Positions 42,087-51,138 of a stretch of DNA of 64,000 nt are shown here, in pieces. The notes under the pieces were generated by a model that worked only from the letters and a program-made list of their open reading frames with translations, was not told the origin of the DNA and ran no database searches. A program made the translations under genes and the position numbers. The stretch spans positions 1 through 64,000 of the forward strand of contig CAZLZR010000024.1 of assembly GCA_964564015.1 (NCBI GenBank), in the 5' to 3' direction. Each line of letters opens with the position of its first letter. Position 1 is the first letter of the stretch. This DNA is from Acetivibrio sp964564015. GTDB lineage: Bacteria; Bacillota; Clostridia; Acetivibrionales; Acetivibrionaceae.

Positions 42087-43151
42087 TTGGCTGACGAATT
42101 AAGAATTGATTCTCATAAGTTAATATTACATCCTGAGAGAGTAGCAAAATGGCTTGAGGGTGACAATATTTATCCCATATGCATTGAGATTTCGCCTTCG
42201 GGGAGTTGCAATCATAGATGCGTTTTCTGTGGGCTTGACTACCTTGGATACAGGCCTGCATTTCTAGATAAGGATCTCATTTTAAAAAATTTGAAGGTTA
42301 TGAAAGAAAAAGGTTTAAAGAGCATTGTGGTAGCGGGTGAAGGAGAACCCTTATTAAATAAGAATACTCCTTCAATAATAAACGGTGCAAAAGACTTTGG
42401 GCTTGATGTTGCCATGTCATCTAATGGCGTTTTGTTTTCAAAGGAAATAGCAAAGGAGTGTCTTGGTTCTCTCACGTGGATTCGTTTCAGTGTAAATGCA
42501 GGATCTGATAAGACACATCAGATAGTCCACCAGGGAGGAGCGGAGGATTTTAGTAAGGCTGTTATCAATATAGAGAGTGGGGTAGCAGTAAAGCGTGACA
42601 ATAAATTAAAAACTACAATAGGTGTACAAATGCTCCTTATTCCTGAGAATGCACATGAGGTAGTTGGCTTTGCTAAAAATCTTAAGGAGATTGGTGTTGA
42701 CTATTTTACAGTGAAACCTTTTTCCAAGCATCCGAAGAGCACATGTACAATTGACCCTGCCTTTGATTACAGAGTATATCTTGATATGGAAGAGGAGCTT
42801 AAGGAATTGAACTCTGAAGAATATCAGGTGATTTTTCGATCGAGTTCAATGAAAAAGAAGGCAAAAGAAAAGTGCTATGACAAGTGCTATGGTATTCCCT
42901 TCTGGGCCTATATTGACTCAAATGCAGAAATTTGGGCATGTATAGCCTATATTGGAGATGAAAATTTCTCCTTTGGAAATTTGAAGGACAATAACATTGT
43001 TGATATATGGGAAAGTGAAAATAAGAAAAAAGTAGTTAATAGAATTCTTAATATGGATATAACAAATTGCCGTGAATTATGCAGGCTGGATGAGATTAAC
43101 AAGTATTTACATGAACTCAAAAATCCTGGGGGTCATGTAAATTTTATTTAG
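42087..43151 (+). CDS. Radical SAM/SPASM protein of the glycan island
   Basis: A 354-aa radical-SAM enzyme. The 4Fe-4S site is Cys41, Cys45 and Cys48 (SCNHRCVFCG); GEGEPLLN is the SAM-binding GGE-like motif. The C-terminal part has further cysteines (CYDKCYG, WACIAYIG, CRELCRLD), consistent with a SPASM-type auxiliary cluster domain. It ends in HVNFI, as the next gene ends in HINFI. The start is TTG at 42087 after AAGGGAGTCC. It lies between hldE and a second radical-SAM gene, so a sugar or nucleotide-sugar substrate is plausible, but peptide substrates cannot be excluded. Confidence 0.85.
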   Translation: MADELRIDSHKLILHPERVAKWLEGDNIYPICIEISPSGSCNHRCVFCGLDYLGYRPAFLDKDLILKNLKVMKEKGLKSIVVAGEGEPLLNKNTPSIINGAKDFGLDVAMSSNGVLFSKEIAKECLGSLTWIRFSVNAGSDKTHQIVHQGGAEDFSKAVINIESGVAVKRDNKLKTTIGVQMLLIPENAHEVVGFAKNLKEIGVDYFTVKPFSKHPKSTCTIDPAFDYRVYLDMEEELKELNSEEYQVIFRSSSMKKKAKEKCYDKCYGIPFWAYIDSNAEIWACIAYIGDENFSFGNLKDNNIVDIWESENKKKVVNRILNMDITNCRELCRLDEINKYLHELKNPGGHVNFI

Positions 43152-43228
43152 TCATATAATCCCATTTTGGTGTATTTTTATACCATATGAGAAATAGTAA
43201 ACATAACAAAAAATACTGGAGGCTCGTT

Positions 43229-44302
43229 ATGGATATTAAAGCAACTCCTTACAGCAATCTGAAAGTGTTTACCCATTTTGATAAACTGAAATCTATAAAA
43301 GACGGTACTCGTACGGCACCTGTATATATAAGACTGAAGCCGACAAATGTATGTAATCATCACTGCTATTATTGCAGTTATGCGGATAGTGACCTTGCAC
43401 TCAGGGATGACGTAAATCCAAAGGATTCTATTCCATGGCCAAAGATGCAGGAAATAATTGATGATATGGGAAGTATGGGAGTTAAAGGAGTAACCCTGAG
43501 TGGTGGCGGTGAGCCGCTTGTTTATGATCATATTGTTGAGACAATGGAATCCTTACTGGAAAAGGGTATTGACCTTTCAATTATAACAAACGGACAGCTT
43601 TTGTCTGGCGAAGCAGCTAAAACTCTGTGCAGGGCCAAGTGGGTAAGAATTTCCTTTGATTCGGCATCAGGAGAAGTTTATTCTAAAATCAGAGGAATAC
43701 CTGTAGGTTCTTTTGACAAAGTATGCGAGAATATTGGCAATTTTGCCCGGATAAAGCCTAAGGAATGTGAGCTGGGTATTAATTTTGTTATCAACCACGA
43801 AAATGCCCATCAGGTTTATGAGGTTGCAAAGCTTGTTCGGGATTTAGGAGTGAATCATATAAAGTATACTACAAGAATTACAAAGGATCTCGATAACTAC
43901 CATCAGCCCTTTAAAGCTGATGCGGTAGAGCAGATCCACAGGGCAAAGAGTGAATTGACCCGGGAAGGGTTTATTGTCATAAACAAGTATGAAGAAGATT
44001 TTGAATTTTCCACAGTCTTTAAAAGGGTGTATTCCAAATGTTATGCAAAAGAATTTCTTACAATAATAGCCGCCGACTGCAAGGTGTATTTCTGCCACGA
44101 TAAAGCATATGTAAAAAGCGGTGTTGTAGGTGATTTAAAGGAGCGATCCTTTAAGGAACTCTGGTTTTCACCTGAGGTTTATGAGAGATATAGGAATTTT
44201 AATGCACAGGAGGAATGCTGTCATCACTGTGTTTATGACGATAGAAATATGATGTTGAATTCCTTTTTCTCATTAGATGATAATCATATAAACTTTATAT
44301 AA
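43229..44302 (+). CDS. Radical SAM/SPASM protein, paralogue
   Basis: A 357-aa radical-SAM protein related to the preceding one. The cluster site is Cys42, Cys46 and Cys49 (VCNHHCYYCSY); TLSGGGEPLVYD follows. The C-terminal SPASM-like cysteines include KCYAKEF, DCKVYFCHD and CCHHCVYDD, and it ends HINFI. The start is ATG at 43229 after ACTGGAGGCTCGTT; an ATG at 43187 lies upstream of this site. It is followed 11 bp later by the transketolase genes. Confidence 0.86.
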   Translation: MDIKATPYSNLKVFTHFDKLKSIKDGTRTAPVYIRLKPTNVCNHHCYYCSYADSDLALRDDVNPKDSIPWPKMQEIIDDMGSMGVKGVTLSGGGEPLVYDHIVETMESLLEKGIDLSIITNGQLLSGEAAKTLCRAKWVRISFDSASGEVYSKIRGIPVGSFDKVCENIGNFARIKPKECELGINFVINHENAHQVYEVAKLVRDLGVNHIKYTTRITKDLDNYHQPFKADAVEQIHRAKSELTREGFIVINKYEEDFEFSTVFKRVYSKCYAKEFLTIIAADCKVYFCHDKAYVKSGVVGDLKERSFKELWFSPEVYERYRNFNAQEECCHHCVYDDRNMMLNSFFSLDDNHINFI

Positions 44303-44313
44303 GGAGAGTTATC

Positions 44314-45147
44314 GTGGAGAGACAATTGGATGATATTTCAAAAGAGCTTCGAAAAAAAATATTTAAAATGATATATCAAGCTGGCGGGGGCCACATTGCT
44401 CCATCTCTGTCCATAATTGAAATACTTACCGCATTATATTTTGGAGGAGTAATGAAATATGATGCCAAAAACCCCCATTGGGAGGACAGGGATAGGTTTG
44501 TGCTTAGTAAAGGTCACGCCAGTGCGGCACTGTTCTCGGTTTTGGCACAGGCGGGTTACTTTGAAAGCAAAATACTGGACACATATTGCAAGAAAGGTTC
44601 TATTCTTGGTGGACATCCCGATATGCACAAGGTTCCCGGTGTGGAAGCTTCAACAGGGGCATTGGGACATGGTTTCCTTTATGCATCGGGTATGGCACTG
44701 GCGGGGAAACTCAACAGGAAGGATTATAGGGTTTTCGCACTCTTAGGAGATGGAGAATGTCAGGAAGGCTCCATATGGGAGGCCGCGCTTTTTGCAGCTC
44801 AGCAAAAGCTTGGGAATCTGACGGTTATTGTTGACTACAATAAACTTCAGGCAATGGATAGGTTGGAAAACATAATAGGGCTTGAGCCCTTTGAAAATAA
44901 GTGGAGGGCGTTTGGTTGGGATGTTGTCGAGGTGGATGGACATGATACGGGTTCCCTTGTAAAAGCTTTGGGGGAAAACACATCTGCTGATGCTGTTCCA
45001 AAGGTGGTAATTGCCCATACTACCAAAGGCAAAGGAATTTCTTTTATGGAAAATGTACCTATATGGCATTACAGGATGCCGAATGAAGAAGAAATGAAGA
45101 TGGTATTCCATGAACTGGATATTACATTGGAGGAGCTGACAAACTAA
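44314..45147 (+). CDS. Transketolase, N-terminal subunit
   Basis: A 277-aa thiamine diphosphate-binding half of a split transketolase. Landmarks are GGGHIAPSLSIIEILTALYF, RDRFVLSKGHASAAL, GALGHGF, and the ThDP motif GDGECQEGSIWEAALFA..NLTVIVDYNK. The start is GTG at 44314 after AAGGAGAG. It overlaps the C-terminal subunit gene by 1 bp (TAATG). In this setting it could make sedoheptulose-7-phosphate for GmhA, or transfer a two-carbon unit onto a modified sugar. Confidence 0.92.
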   Translation: MERQLDDISKELRKKIFKMIYQAGGGHIAPSLSIIEILTALYFGGVMKYDAKNPHWEDRDRFVLSKGHASAALFSVLAQAGYFESKILDTYCKKGSILGGHPDMHKVPGVEASTGALGHGFLYASGMALAGKLNRKDYRVFALLGDGECQEGSIWEAALFAAQQKLGNLTVIVDYNKLQAMDRLENIIGLEPFENKWRAFGWDVVEVDGHDTGSLVKALGENTSADAVPKVVIAHTTKGKGISFMENVPIWHYRMPNEEEMKMVFHELDITLEELTN

Positions 45148-46097
45148 TGAGAACAGCATATCTGTCCGCTTTGTATGATTTATCTAAAACCAATAAGGAT
45201 GTTCTTGCCCTGATCTCGGATAATGGGGCAATTGTGTATGATAAGTATCGTCAGGATTTTCCCGATCAATTTATTAATTATGGAATTTCAGAGGCCAATA
45301 TGGTGGCTTCAGCCGCAGGATTGGCAAGTTGCGGTAAAATACCCTTTGCTTACACCATTTCACCTTTCCTGACTATGCGTGCTTTTGAGTTTGTAAGAAA
45401 TGATGTGTGCCTTCAAAACCAGAATGTAAAACTTGTTGGAACAGGTGCAGGTTTTGTATATAGCAGTTTAGGCCCTACACATCATGCTACAGAAGATCTG
45501 GCAGTTATGAGGGTGCTTCCTAATTTGACAATTTTCTCTCCGGCAAGTCCTATGGAGGTTAGAAAAGCAACTGTAAGGGCTGCTGAAATTAAAGGGCCTG
45601 TTTATATCAGGCTGGGAACCAATAAAGAGCCGGAAATATATGAGGATGACTATGACTTTGTGCCGGGAAAGGGTGTTACCCTGCAAGAGGGAAAGGACAT
45701 TACTCTGGTTTCTACAGGTTCAATAGTTTTTGATGTATTGCAGGCTGCAAAGGAGTTGCAGCAGGAGGGGATATCTGCCAGGGTTATTAACATTCACACA
45801 ATTAAGCCTCTGGATGAAGATATTTTACTTAAGGCTGTAAGGGAAACCCATGTAATTATGACCATTGAAGAACATAGCATAATTGGTGGCTTAGGAAGTG
45901 CAGCTGCGGAAGTGATACTTGAAAATGGTGCGGATGCATGTGTGTTTGAAAGAATGGGTTTAAGGGATAAGTTTTGTAAAGGCTATGGCTCCCATAAAGA
46001 CTTAAAGGAAATGAATGGTCTTTCAAAGGAAGATATAAAAAACAGGGCAAAAGCTCTTTTAAAAAAGAAAGAGACAATAAGCTACGCTTTAAAGTAA
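45147..46097 (+). CDS. Transketolase, C-terminal subunit
   Basis: A 316-aa partner of the preceding gene carrying the pyrimidine-binding domain (FINYGISEANMVASAAGLASCGKIPFAY landmarks GISEANM and AGLAS; GAGFVYSSLGPTHHATEDLAVMR) and the C-terminal transketolase domain (DITLVSTGSIVFDVLQAAKEL..ISARVINIHTIKPLDED). The Glu of ISEANM is the catalytic cofactor-activating residue. Start codon shares an A with the previous stop, implying coupled translation. Confidence 0.93.
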   Translation: MRTAYLSALYDLSKTNKDVLALISDNGAIVYDKYRQDFPDQFINYGISEANMVASAAGLASCGKIPFAYTISPFLTMRAFEFVRNDVCLQNQNVKLVGTGAGFVYSSLGPTHHATEDLAVMRVLPNLTIFSPASPMEVRKATVRAAEIKGPVYIRLGTNKEPEIYEDDYDFVPGKGVTLQEGKDITLVSTGSIVFDVLQAAKELQQEGISARVINIHTIKPLDEDILLKAVRETHVIMTIEEHSIIGGLGSAAAEVILENGADACVFERMGLRDKFCKGYGSHKDLKEMNGLSKEDIKNRAKALLKKKETISYALK

Positions 46098-46118
46098 ATA
46101 AAAGCAAGGGTGATATAT

Positions 46119-46781
46119 TTGGCATATATAGATTTTGTATCCAAACTCCATAAAAGCACAAAAAGGGATTACGTTGATAGGGTAATAAGGGATGATAAAG
46201 CATCTTGTGCCGCTGTTGCAAAGGAGTTTGGTAAGGACTATTGGGATGGGGACAGAAAATATGGCTATGGTGGCTATAAATACGATGGAAGATGGCGTGT
46301 GGTGGCGGAAGAAATGGCAAAATACTATAACCTTAAGCCGGGTCAAAGGATACTGGATGTGGGTTGCGGCAAAGGCTTTCTTCTATATGAATTTACACAA
46401 GTGGTACCGGGATTAGAGGTTTATGGGATAGACTTTTCCCAATATGCAATTGAAAATTCCAAGGAAGAAATCAGGCAAAACTTAAGGGTTGGACTAGCAC
46501 AGGAGCTTCCCTATGAGGATAAGACCTTTGACCTGGTGTACTCCATAACAACCCTGCACAATTTATATGTATTTGATCTGAAGAAAGCCATACAGCATAT
46601 AGAGAGGGTATCAAAGGGTAATAGTTATATAATGGTGGAATCTTACAGAAACGAAGCTGAAAAGGCAAATCTGCTGTATTGGCAACTGACCTGTGAAGGT
46701 TTTTATACTCCGCAGGAGTGGGAATGGCTGTATAAGGAATGGGGATACACTGGAGATTATAGTTTTATATATTTTGAGTAG
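46119..46781 (+). CDS. Class I SAM-dependent methyltransferase
   Basis: A 220-aa methyltransferase. Motif I is ILDVGCGKGFLLYEF; the acidic end of strand 2 is VYGIDFS; motif IV is FDLVYSITTLHNL. An N-terminal helical segment (KDYWDGDRKYGYGGYKYDGRWRVV) resembles methyltransferases in polysaccharide clusters. I chose the TTG at 46119, with AAGGGTGAT just upstream; the GTG at 46110 is the alternative and would add three residues. Substrate is probably an island glycan intermediate. Confidence 0.82.
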   Translation: MAYIDFVSKLHKSTKRDYVDRVIRDDKASCAAVAKEFGKDYWDGDRKYGYGGYKYDGRWRVVAEEMAKYYNLKPGQRILDVGCGKGFLLYEFTQVVPGLEVYGIDFSQYAIENSKEEIRQNLRVGLAQELPYEDKTFDLVYSITTLHNLYVFDLKKAIQHIERVSKGNSYIMVESYRNEAEKANLLYWQLTCEGFYTPQEWEWLYKEWGYTGDYSFIYFE

Positions 46782-46864
46782 GTGAATTTAAATGAAGGTA
46801 TTTCAAAAGTAATAGTTAATTAATAGTACAGGTAGTAATTAACTGGTTAAGAGGAGAGCACATT

Positions 46865-48004
46865 ATGGAAGCTTCATTTATTGAGTTTTATGGAAAACAT
46901 AAAATTTCTCCTGTAAGGCAAGATATTTCAGATATAAAAAGGCATTTTGAAAGAAGAGAAGGACTCTATAAGCAATTAGGTCTATTACCACCTTTTTTTG
47001 AAGGTAAAACGGTTTTAGAGGTAGGACCGGGTTCTGGTTATAATTCAATTTACACAGCAAGCCTAAAACCCAAAACGTATCATTTGGTAGAAGGAAATCC
47101 TACTGGAGTCAGAGATATGGAAAGACTATTTGGAGAATTCTATGAATGGACTAATAATGCTGTTATTTTTCCTACTATCTTAGAAAATTATGAATGTGAA
47201 TTATTATATGACTTTGTTATTTGTGAGGGAATGCTACCTGCTATGAGTGATCCCATAAATCTATTGCGGCTATTGGCAAAGTATGTAAAACCAGGAGGTG
47301 TCCTGATAATAACGTGTATTGATTCTATTTCCGGTGCTTCTGAAAATTTGAGGCACTTAATTGGACAACTCTTAATCTGGGATGTTGACGATGTTGATAA
47401 AATGCTAAGTATATTATTGCCGGTTTTTTCTCCACATTTAAATACTTTGGCAGCAATGAGCCGGAGGCATGATGACTGGATTCTTGATAATATAATTAGT
47501 CCTGTTGGAATCGTTGAGACACTAAGTATTTCTGCTGCAATAGAAGTATTATGTGATGAATTTGATGTGTATGGTTCATCTCCAAGTATGTTTACAGATT
47601 GGAGATGGTATAAGTCAGTATATGGAGAAAACAAAAGCTTTAATGAGATGGCTCTTAATCAATACTGGACACTGGTTCATAACTTTATTGATTATAGAAA
47701 AATACTTTTACCGAGAAGTTCTGAAGAGAATAAAAAGCTATATCAGTTATTTGATCGATTTAGAATTAGAACGAGAGATCTGGTGGCAACCCGGAATACA
47801 AACTTTATAGATGAATTGATAAATTTGTTAAATGAAATTGTAGTTGAAATAGAAAGCTTTTCAGAAGAACTTACCCAGCCATTTCTTGAGGTTCTTGAAA
47901 TGCTCAAAATGGACAAAATGAAACCTGATTTAGTTGCTAATAGTCCTAACTTCAAGTCTTATTTTGGAAGAGGTCAACAGTATCTGAGTTTTGTGAGAAA
48001 GTAA
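46865..48004 (+). CDS. Class I SAM-dependent methyltransferase-like protein
   Basis: A 379-aa protein with a methyltransferase domain in the N-terminal half. Motif I is VLEVGPGSGYNSIYTAS; strand 2 ends in YHLVEGN; motif IV region is YDFVICEGMLPAMSDP, and KPGGVLIITCID follows. The C-terminal third (residues about 240-379) is helical and not recognised. There is no close paralogue in the window. The start at 46865 follows AGAGGAGAGCACATT. Confidence 0.78.
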   Translation: MEASFIEFYGKHKISPVRQDISDIKRHFERREGLYKQLGLLPPFFEGKTVLEVGPGSGYNSIYTASLKPKTYHLVEGNPTGVRDMERLFGEFYEWTNNAVIFPTILENYECELLYDFVICEGMLPAMSDPINLLRLLAKYVKPGGVLIITCIDSISGASENLRHLIGQLLIWDVDDVDKMLSILLPVFSPHLNTLAAMSRRHDDWILDNIISPVGIVETLSISAAIEVLCDEFDVYGSSPSMFTDWRWYKSVYGENKSFNEMALNQYWTLVHNFIDYRKILLPRSSEENKKLYQLFDRFRIRTRDLVATRNTNFIDELINLLNEIVVEIESFSEELTQPFLEVLEMLKMDKMKPDLVANSPNFKSYFGRGQQYLSFVRK

Positions 48005-48023
48005 CAAAATTGGGGGTTATATA

Positions 48024-48965
48024 ATGTTTCCTGATAATGTTAAGAATAATGAGCTTGCAAAAAGGATTTTCCTGAATAATTTAGATGAATGTTTGTATTT
48101 TCCTAAATATTTTGAGATCGAAACAATTAATGCCTGTAACGCAAAGTGCATCATGTGCTCAATTAATGATTGGAAAAAGAAAAAAACAGTAATGAGGGAT
48201 GAGCTATTTGAAAAGTTTGTGACAGAAGTAAGTGGTTACAGTGATTGGATTGAAACTATTTGTTTAAATAGAGATGGTGAGCCTACTCTCGATAAAAAGC
48301 TTGCTAAACGAGTGAAAAGCTTAAAAAGTATAGGCATAAAAAAGGTTACTTTGACAACGAACGCACAGCTTCTATCCTCCGAACTGGCATCTGAATTAAT
48401 AGATAATGGTCTTGATGACATTATGATATCTATAGATGGGATTAGAAAAGAAACTTATGAGAAGATTAGAGTTGGGCTAAATTATGAGACTGTTTTAAAT
48501 AATACACTTCAACTGATAAAAATAAGAAATGATAAAAACTCTGATATGACCATTAGAATAAGGTTGGTTATAATTGATGAAAATAGGGATGAGGTTGATG
48601 AGTGGCTGGAATATTGGGGTGGAATTGTGGGACCAAAAGACAGAGCATACGCTATGCCTGCACACAGCTGGGGGAGTCAGGTAATGTTGAATGGGATGGA
48701 AACCCAAAAGAACATTGACAGCAAACCATGTGTGTTTGTTTTCTCATCGATTGCAATGCATGCTGATGGTCAAATTGGATTATGCAATGTTGATTATGAT
48801 GTCAAATATCCTATGGGGGATTTTATCAAGCAGTCCATCAAGGAAATATGGAATGGAAAGGAATTTAGCAGAACAAGAGAGCTTCATGCAATGGGTAGAA
48901 AAGGAGAAATACAGTTGTGCAAAGGATGCAATTTATGGGACAGAAAATATAAGGAGAATAAATAG
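48024..48965 (+). CDS. Radical SAM protein with SPASM domain
   Basis: A 313-aa radical-SAM protein. Cys38, Cys42 and Cys45 (NACNAKCIMCS) bind the cluster; LNRDGEPTLDKKLA is the SAM-binding segment. C-terminal cysteines CVFVFSS, LCNVDYD and CKGCNLW mark a SPASM-like auxiliary site. It differs from the two upstream radical-SAM genes and lacks the HxNFI ending. The start at 48024 follows TTGGGGGTTATATA. It is followed one base later by an RmlD-like gene. Confidence 0.85.
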   Translation: MFPDNVKNNELAKRIFLNNLDECLYFPKYFEIETINACNAKCIMCSINDWKKKKTVMRDELFEKFVTEVSGYSDWIETICLNRDGEPTLDKKLAKRVKSLKSIGIKKVTLTTNAQLLSSELASELIDNGLDDIMISIDGIRKETYEKIRVGLNYETVLNNTLQLIKIRNDKNSDMTIRIRLVIIDENRDEVDEWLEYWGGIVGPKDRAYAMPAHSWGSQVMLNGMETQKNIDSKPCVFVFSSIAMHADGQIGLCNVDYDVKYPMGDFIKQSIKEIWNGKEFSRTRELHAMGRKGEIQLCKGCNLWDRKYKENK

Positions 48966-48966
48966 T

Positions 48967-49848
48967 ATGAAATTAATTGTTATTGGAGCATCTGGCTTTA
49001 TTGGCAGCCATGTTTATAGTCTATCAAAAAAAGTGGGTTATGATGTTGTAGGAACATACACATCAAAATATAGTAACGGGTTGCTAAAATATGATCTTTT
49101 GACGGACAATATTTTTGAAAAAATACCTGAGTTTTTTATTGATAAAAGTGACAAAGTAGTTGCAGTAATTTGTTCTGCTATTACTAAAATAGATTTTTGC
49201 CAACAGCAAAAAGAATTATCTTATAACATTAATGTAAAAAGTACTATTAGTTTAGTGGAAAAATTAAGCGAACAAAACATAAAAACGGTGTTTCTTTCTA
49301 CAGACAATGTTTTTGATGGTGAAAGAGGATACTACGACGAATCAGACGAGGCAAATCCGATAAATGAGTATGGAAGTCAGAAATTCGAAGCGGAGAGATA
49401 TATTTTATCAAAAATACCTGAGAGTTTAGTACTGAGGTTAAGTAAAATCGTTGGTGATGACCCTTCAGAAGAGCATATTTTTTCAGAGTTGTATCGGAGG
49501 GTTTCAGATAGCATATGTCTTGATTGTATTGAGGGACAGATTTTTTCACCTACGTATGTGGATGATGTAGTTAAAGGCATTTTGATTTCACTGGAAAAAG
49601 GTTTAACAGGACTATATCATTTGTCGAACTCAGAATATTTTTCACGTGCCGAATTGGCAAGGCAATTTCTAAATGTTGCAAATATCCATGGCGAGGTGGT
49701 TGAAAAGCCATTAAATTGTTTTAAGTTTTTGGATAACCGTCCAATGAAAACTTATCTTGATGGGAGTAAATTTGTAAAAAATACTGGAATGAATTTTATG
49801 CCGATAAAAGAAGTTATTAGTCGCTTTAGTAATCCCATTAAAATTTAA
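48967..49848 (+). CDS. RmlD-like NAD(P)-dependent sugar reductase/epimerase
   Basis: A 293-aa short-chain dehydrogenase of the dTDP-4-dehydrorhamnose-reductase (RmlD) branch. The Rossmann start is LIVIGASGFIGSHVYSL; the signature segments are STDNVFDGERGYYDESDEANPINEYGSQKFEAE (landmarks STDNVFDG, YGSQK with the catalytic Tyr-x3-Lys) and SPTYVDDVVKGI. The ATG at 48967 follows AAGGAGAATAAAT and fits the domain. An open frame extends upstream to 48691 but overlaps the radical-SAM gene and is not used. Likely reduces a 4-keto nucleotide sugar. Confidence 0.88.
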   Translation: MKLIVIGASGFIGSHVYSLSKKVGYDVVGTYTSKYSNGLLKYDLLTDNIFEKIPEFFIDKSDKVVAVICSAITKIDFCQQQKELSYNINVKSTISLVEKLSEQNIKTVFLSTDNVFDGERGYYDESDEANPINEYGSQKFEAERYILSKIPESLVLRLSKIVGDDPSEEHIFSELYRRVSDSICLDCIEGQIFSPTYVDDVVKGILISLEKGLTGLYHLSNSEYFSRAELARQFLNVANIHGEVVEKPLNCFKFLDNRPMKTYLDGSKFVKNTGMNFMPIKEVISRFSNPIKI

Positions 49849-49869
49849 GGGTTACACAAGGGGGATAGT

Positions 49870-51135
49870 ATGCTAAAAATATTGGAAACTCCTAAAAAAA
49901 TATTATTAATTGAACCTCCATTCTATATATTATTTGGATATGAGAGATTTCATTACCCTATTACGTTAACGCTTTTAGGAACCTATTATGAAGAGATGGG
50001 ACATGAGGTAAAGATTCTTGATGCCGATAAACCGATTGAGAATTGTAGACCTTATAATAGAAGTGAGGCCGGGGATAACTACCATATTTACAAAAAAGAG
50101 TTAAGAGAGCAAGAACACTATATATGGAAAGAAATAAGAGAAACAATCGCAGAATATTCTCCGGATGTAATCGGTATTACATCAATAACTGCCAAGATAG
50201 ATTCTGCAAATATTGTAGCAAACATATCCAAAGAAATTCTTGGAGATAAAGTAAAAATAATACTAGGGGGTCCTCATGTAGACGGTATGTTAAGCATGTA
50301 TGGGGACTATGATTTTGGCTCCCAGTACGATTATATTGGTGAGAAGATTCCTAATTTAGTTGACCGTAAGCCTAATAAAAAGTTGATTATAAACTATAAG
50401 GATTATTCACCAAAGAATCTGTCTTCTATAATGACTTCAACAGGTTGCCCAAACAGGTGTACATTTTGCTGCCACTCCTTTGATAAAACCATGACTTATA
50501 GAAATTTGGATAGTATCAGAAATGAAGTTGAAGAAATAAAAGAAATGTATGGTAATGAGGGTTCAATTTACGTGGTTGATGATTGCTTTTTTTCAAATAC
50601 TAAGCATTTTAATGATGTTGGAAATATATTCAGGGAAGCTAAAATGAAGTTTACTGCTGGAGCAAGGGTTATGGCATTATCCCAGGAGAAGTTGGAGACC
50701 TTTATAAATAATGGAGGTCAAAGGGCTTATATTGGAATTGAAAGTGGTTCTCAAAGAATACTTGACAGAGTTAAGAAAAATCTTAAAATCGGTGAAGTAG
50801 TTAAGAGAACCAAGTGGCTAAATGGAGCACATATTCCATGGTCTGCATTTTTTATAGTTGGATTCCCCTTTGAAACTTTGGAAGATTTAAAAATGACTAA
50901 GGAACTGATAGAGGAAATAGAGCCTACTTTTATTTCTATAAACAGATTTACGCCATATCCTGGAACAGAGATATATAAGGAATACTATTTAAACAAAAGT
51001 TTTGAGTACAAAGAGCTTTTTCAGCTTAATCAAAACAGTATTGTAGAGCTTGATGAAAAAAATGAAAAGTATATAAAAGAAATGTTTGAATTTGCAGACG
51101 AATATAATTCGAAAAAAGCAAAAGGGAGTGAATAA
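49870..51135 (+). CDS. Cobalamin-binding-type radical SAM protein
   Basis: A 421-aa class B-like radical-SAM protein. The N-terminal part (residues about 10-150) has the B12-binding domain layout (KILLIEPPF..LTLLGTYYEEMGHEVKILDAD..VIGITSITA..VKIILGGPHVDG). The radical-SAM site is Cys193, Cys197 and Cys200 (STGCPNRCTFCCH), with later YIGIESGSQRILDRVKK and FFIVGFPFET. Family members methylate unreactive carbons or rearrange rings. It starts at 49870 after GGGGGATAGT. Its substrate may be a sugar given the neighbours. Confidence 0.86.
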   Translation: MLKILETPKKILLIEPPFYILFGYERFHYPITLTLLGTYYEEMGHEVKILDADKPIENCRPYNRSEAGDNYHIYKKELREQEHYIWKEIRETIAEYSPDVIGITSITAKIDSANIVANISKEILGDKVKIILGGPHVDGMLSMYGDYDFGSQYDYIGEKIPNLVDRKPNKKLIINYKDYSPKNLSSIMTSTGCPNRCTFCCHSFDKTMTYRNLDSIRNEVEEIKEMYGNEGSIYVVDDCFFSNTKHFNDVGNIFREAKMKFTAGARVMALSQEKLETFINNGGQRAYIGIESGSQRILDRVKKNLKIGEVVKRTKWLNGAHIPWSAFFIVGFPFETLEDLKMTKELIEEIEPTFISINRFTPYPGTEIYKEYYLNKSFEYKELFQLNQNSIVELDEKNEKYIKEMFEFADEYNSKKAKGSE

Positions 51136-51138
51136 AGC

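Noticed and set aside
48691..48966. Upstream extension of the RmlD-like gene
   Set aside because: It overlaps the radical-SAM gene in another frame; the ATG at 48967 has its own ribosome site and begins the Rossmann motif.
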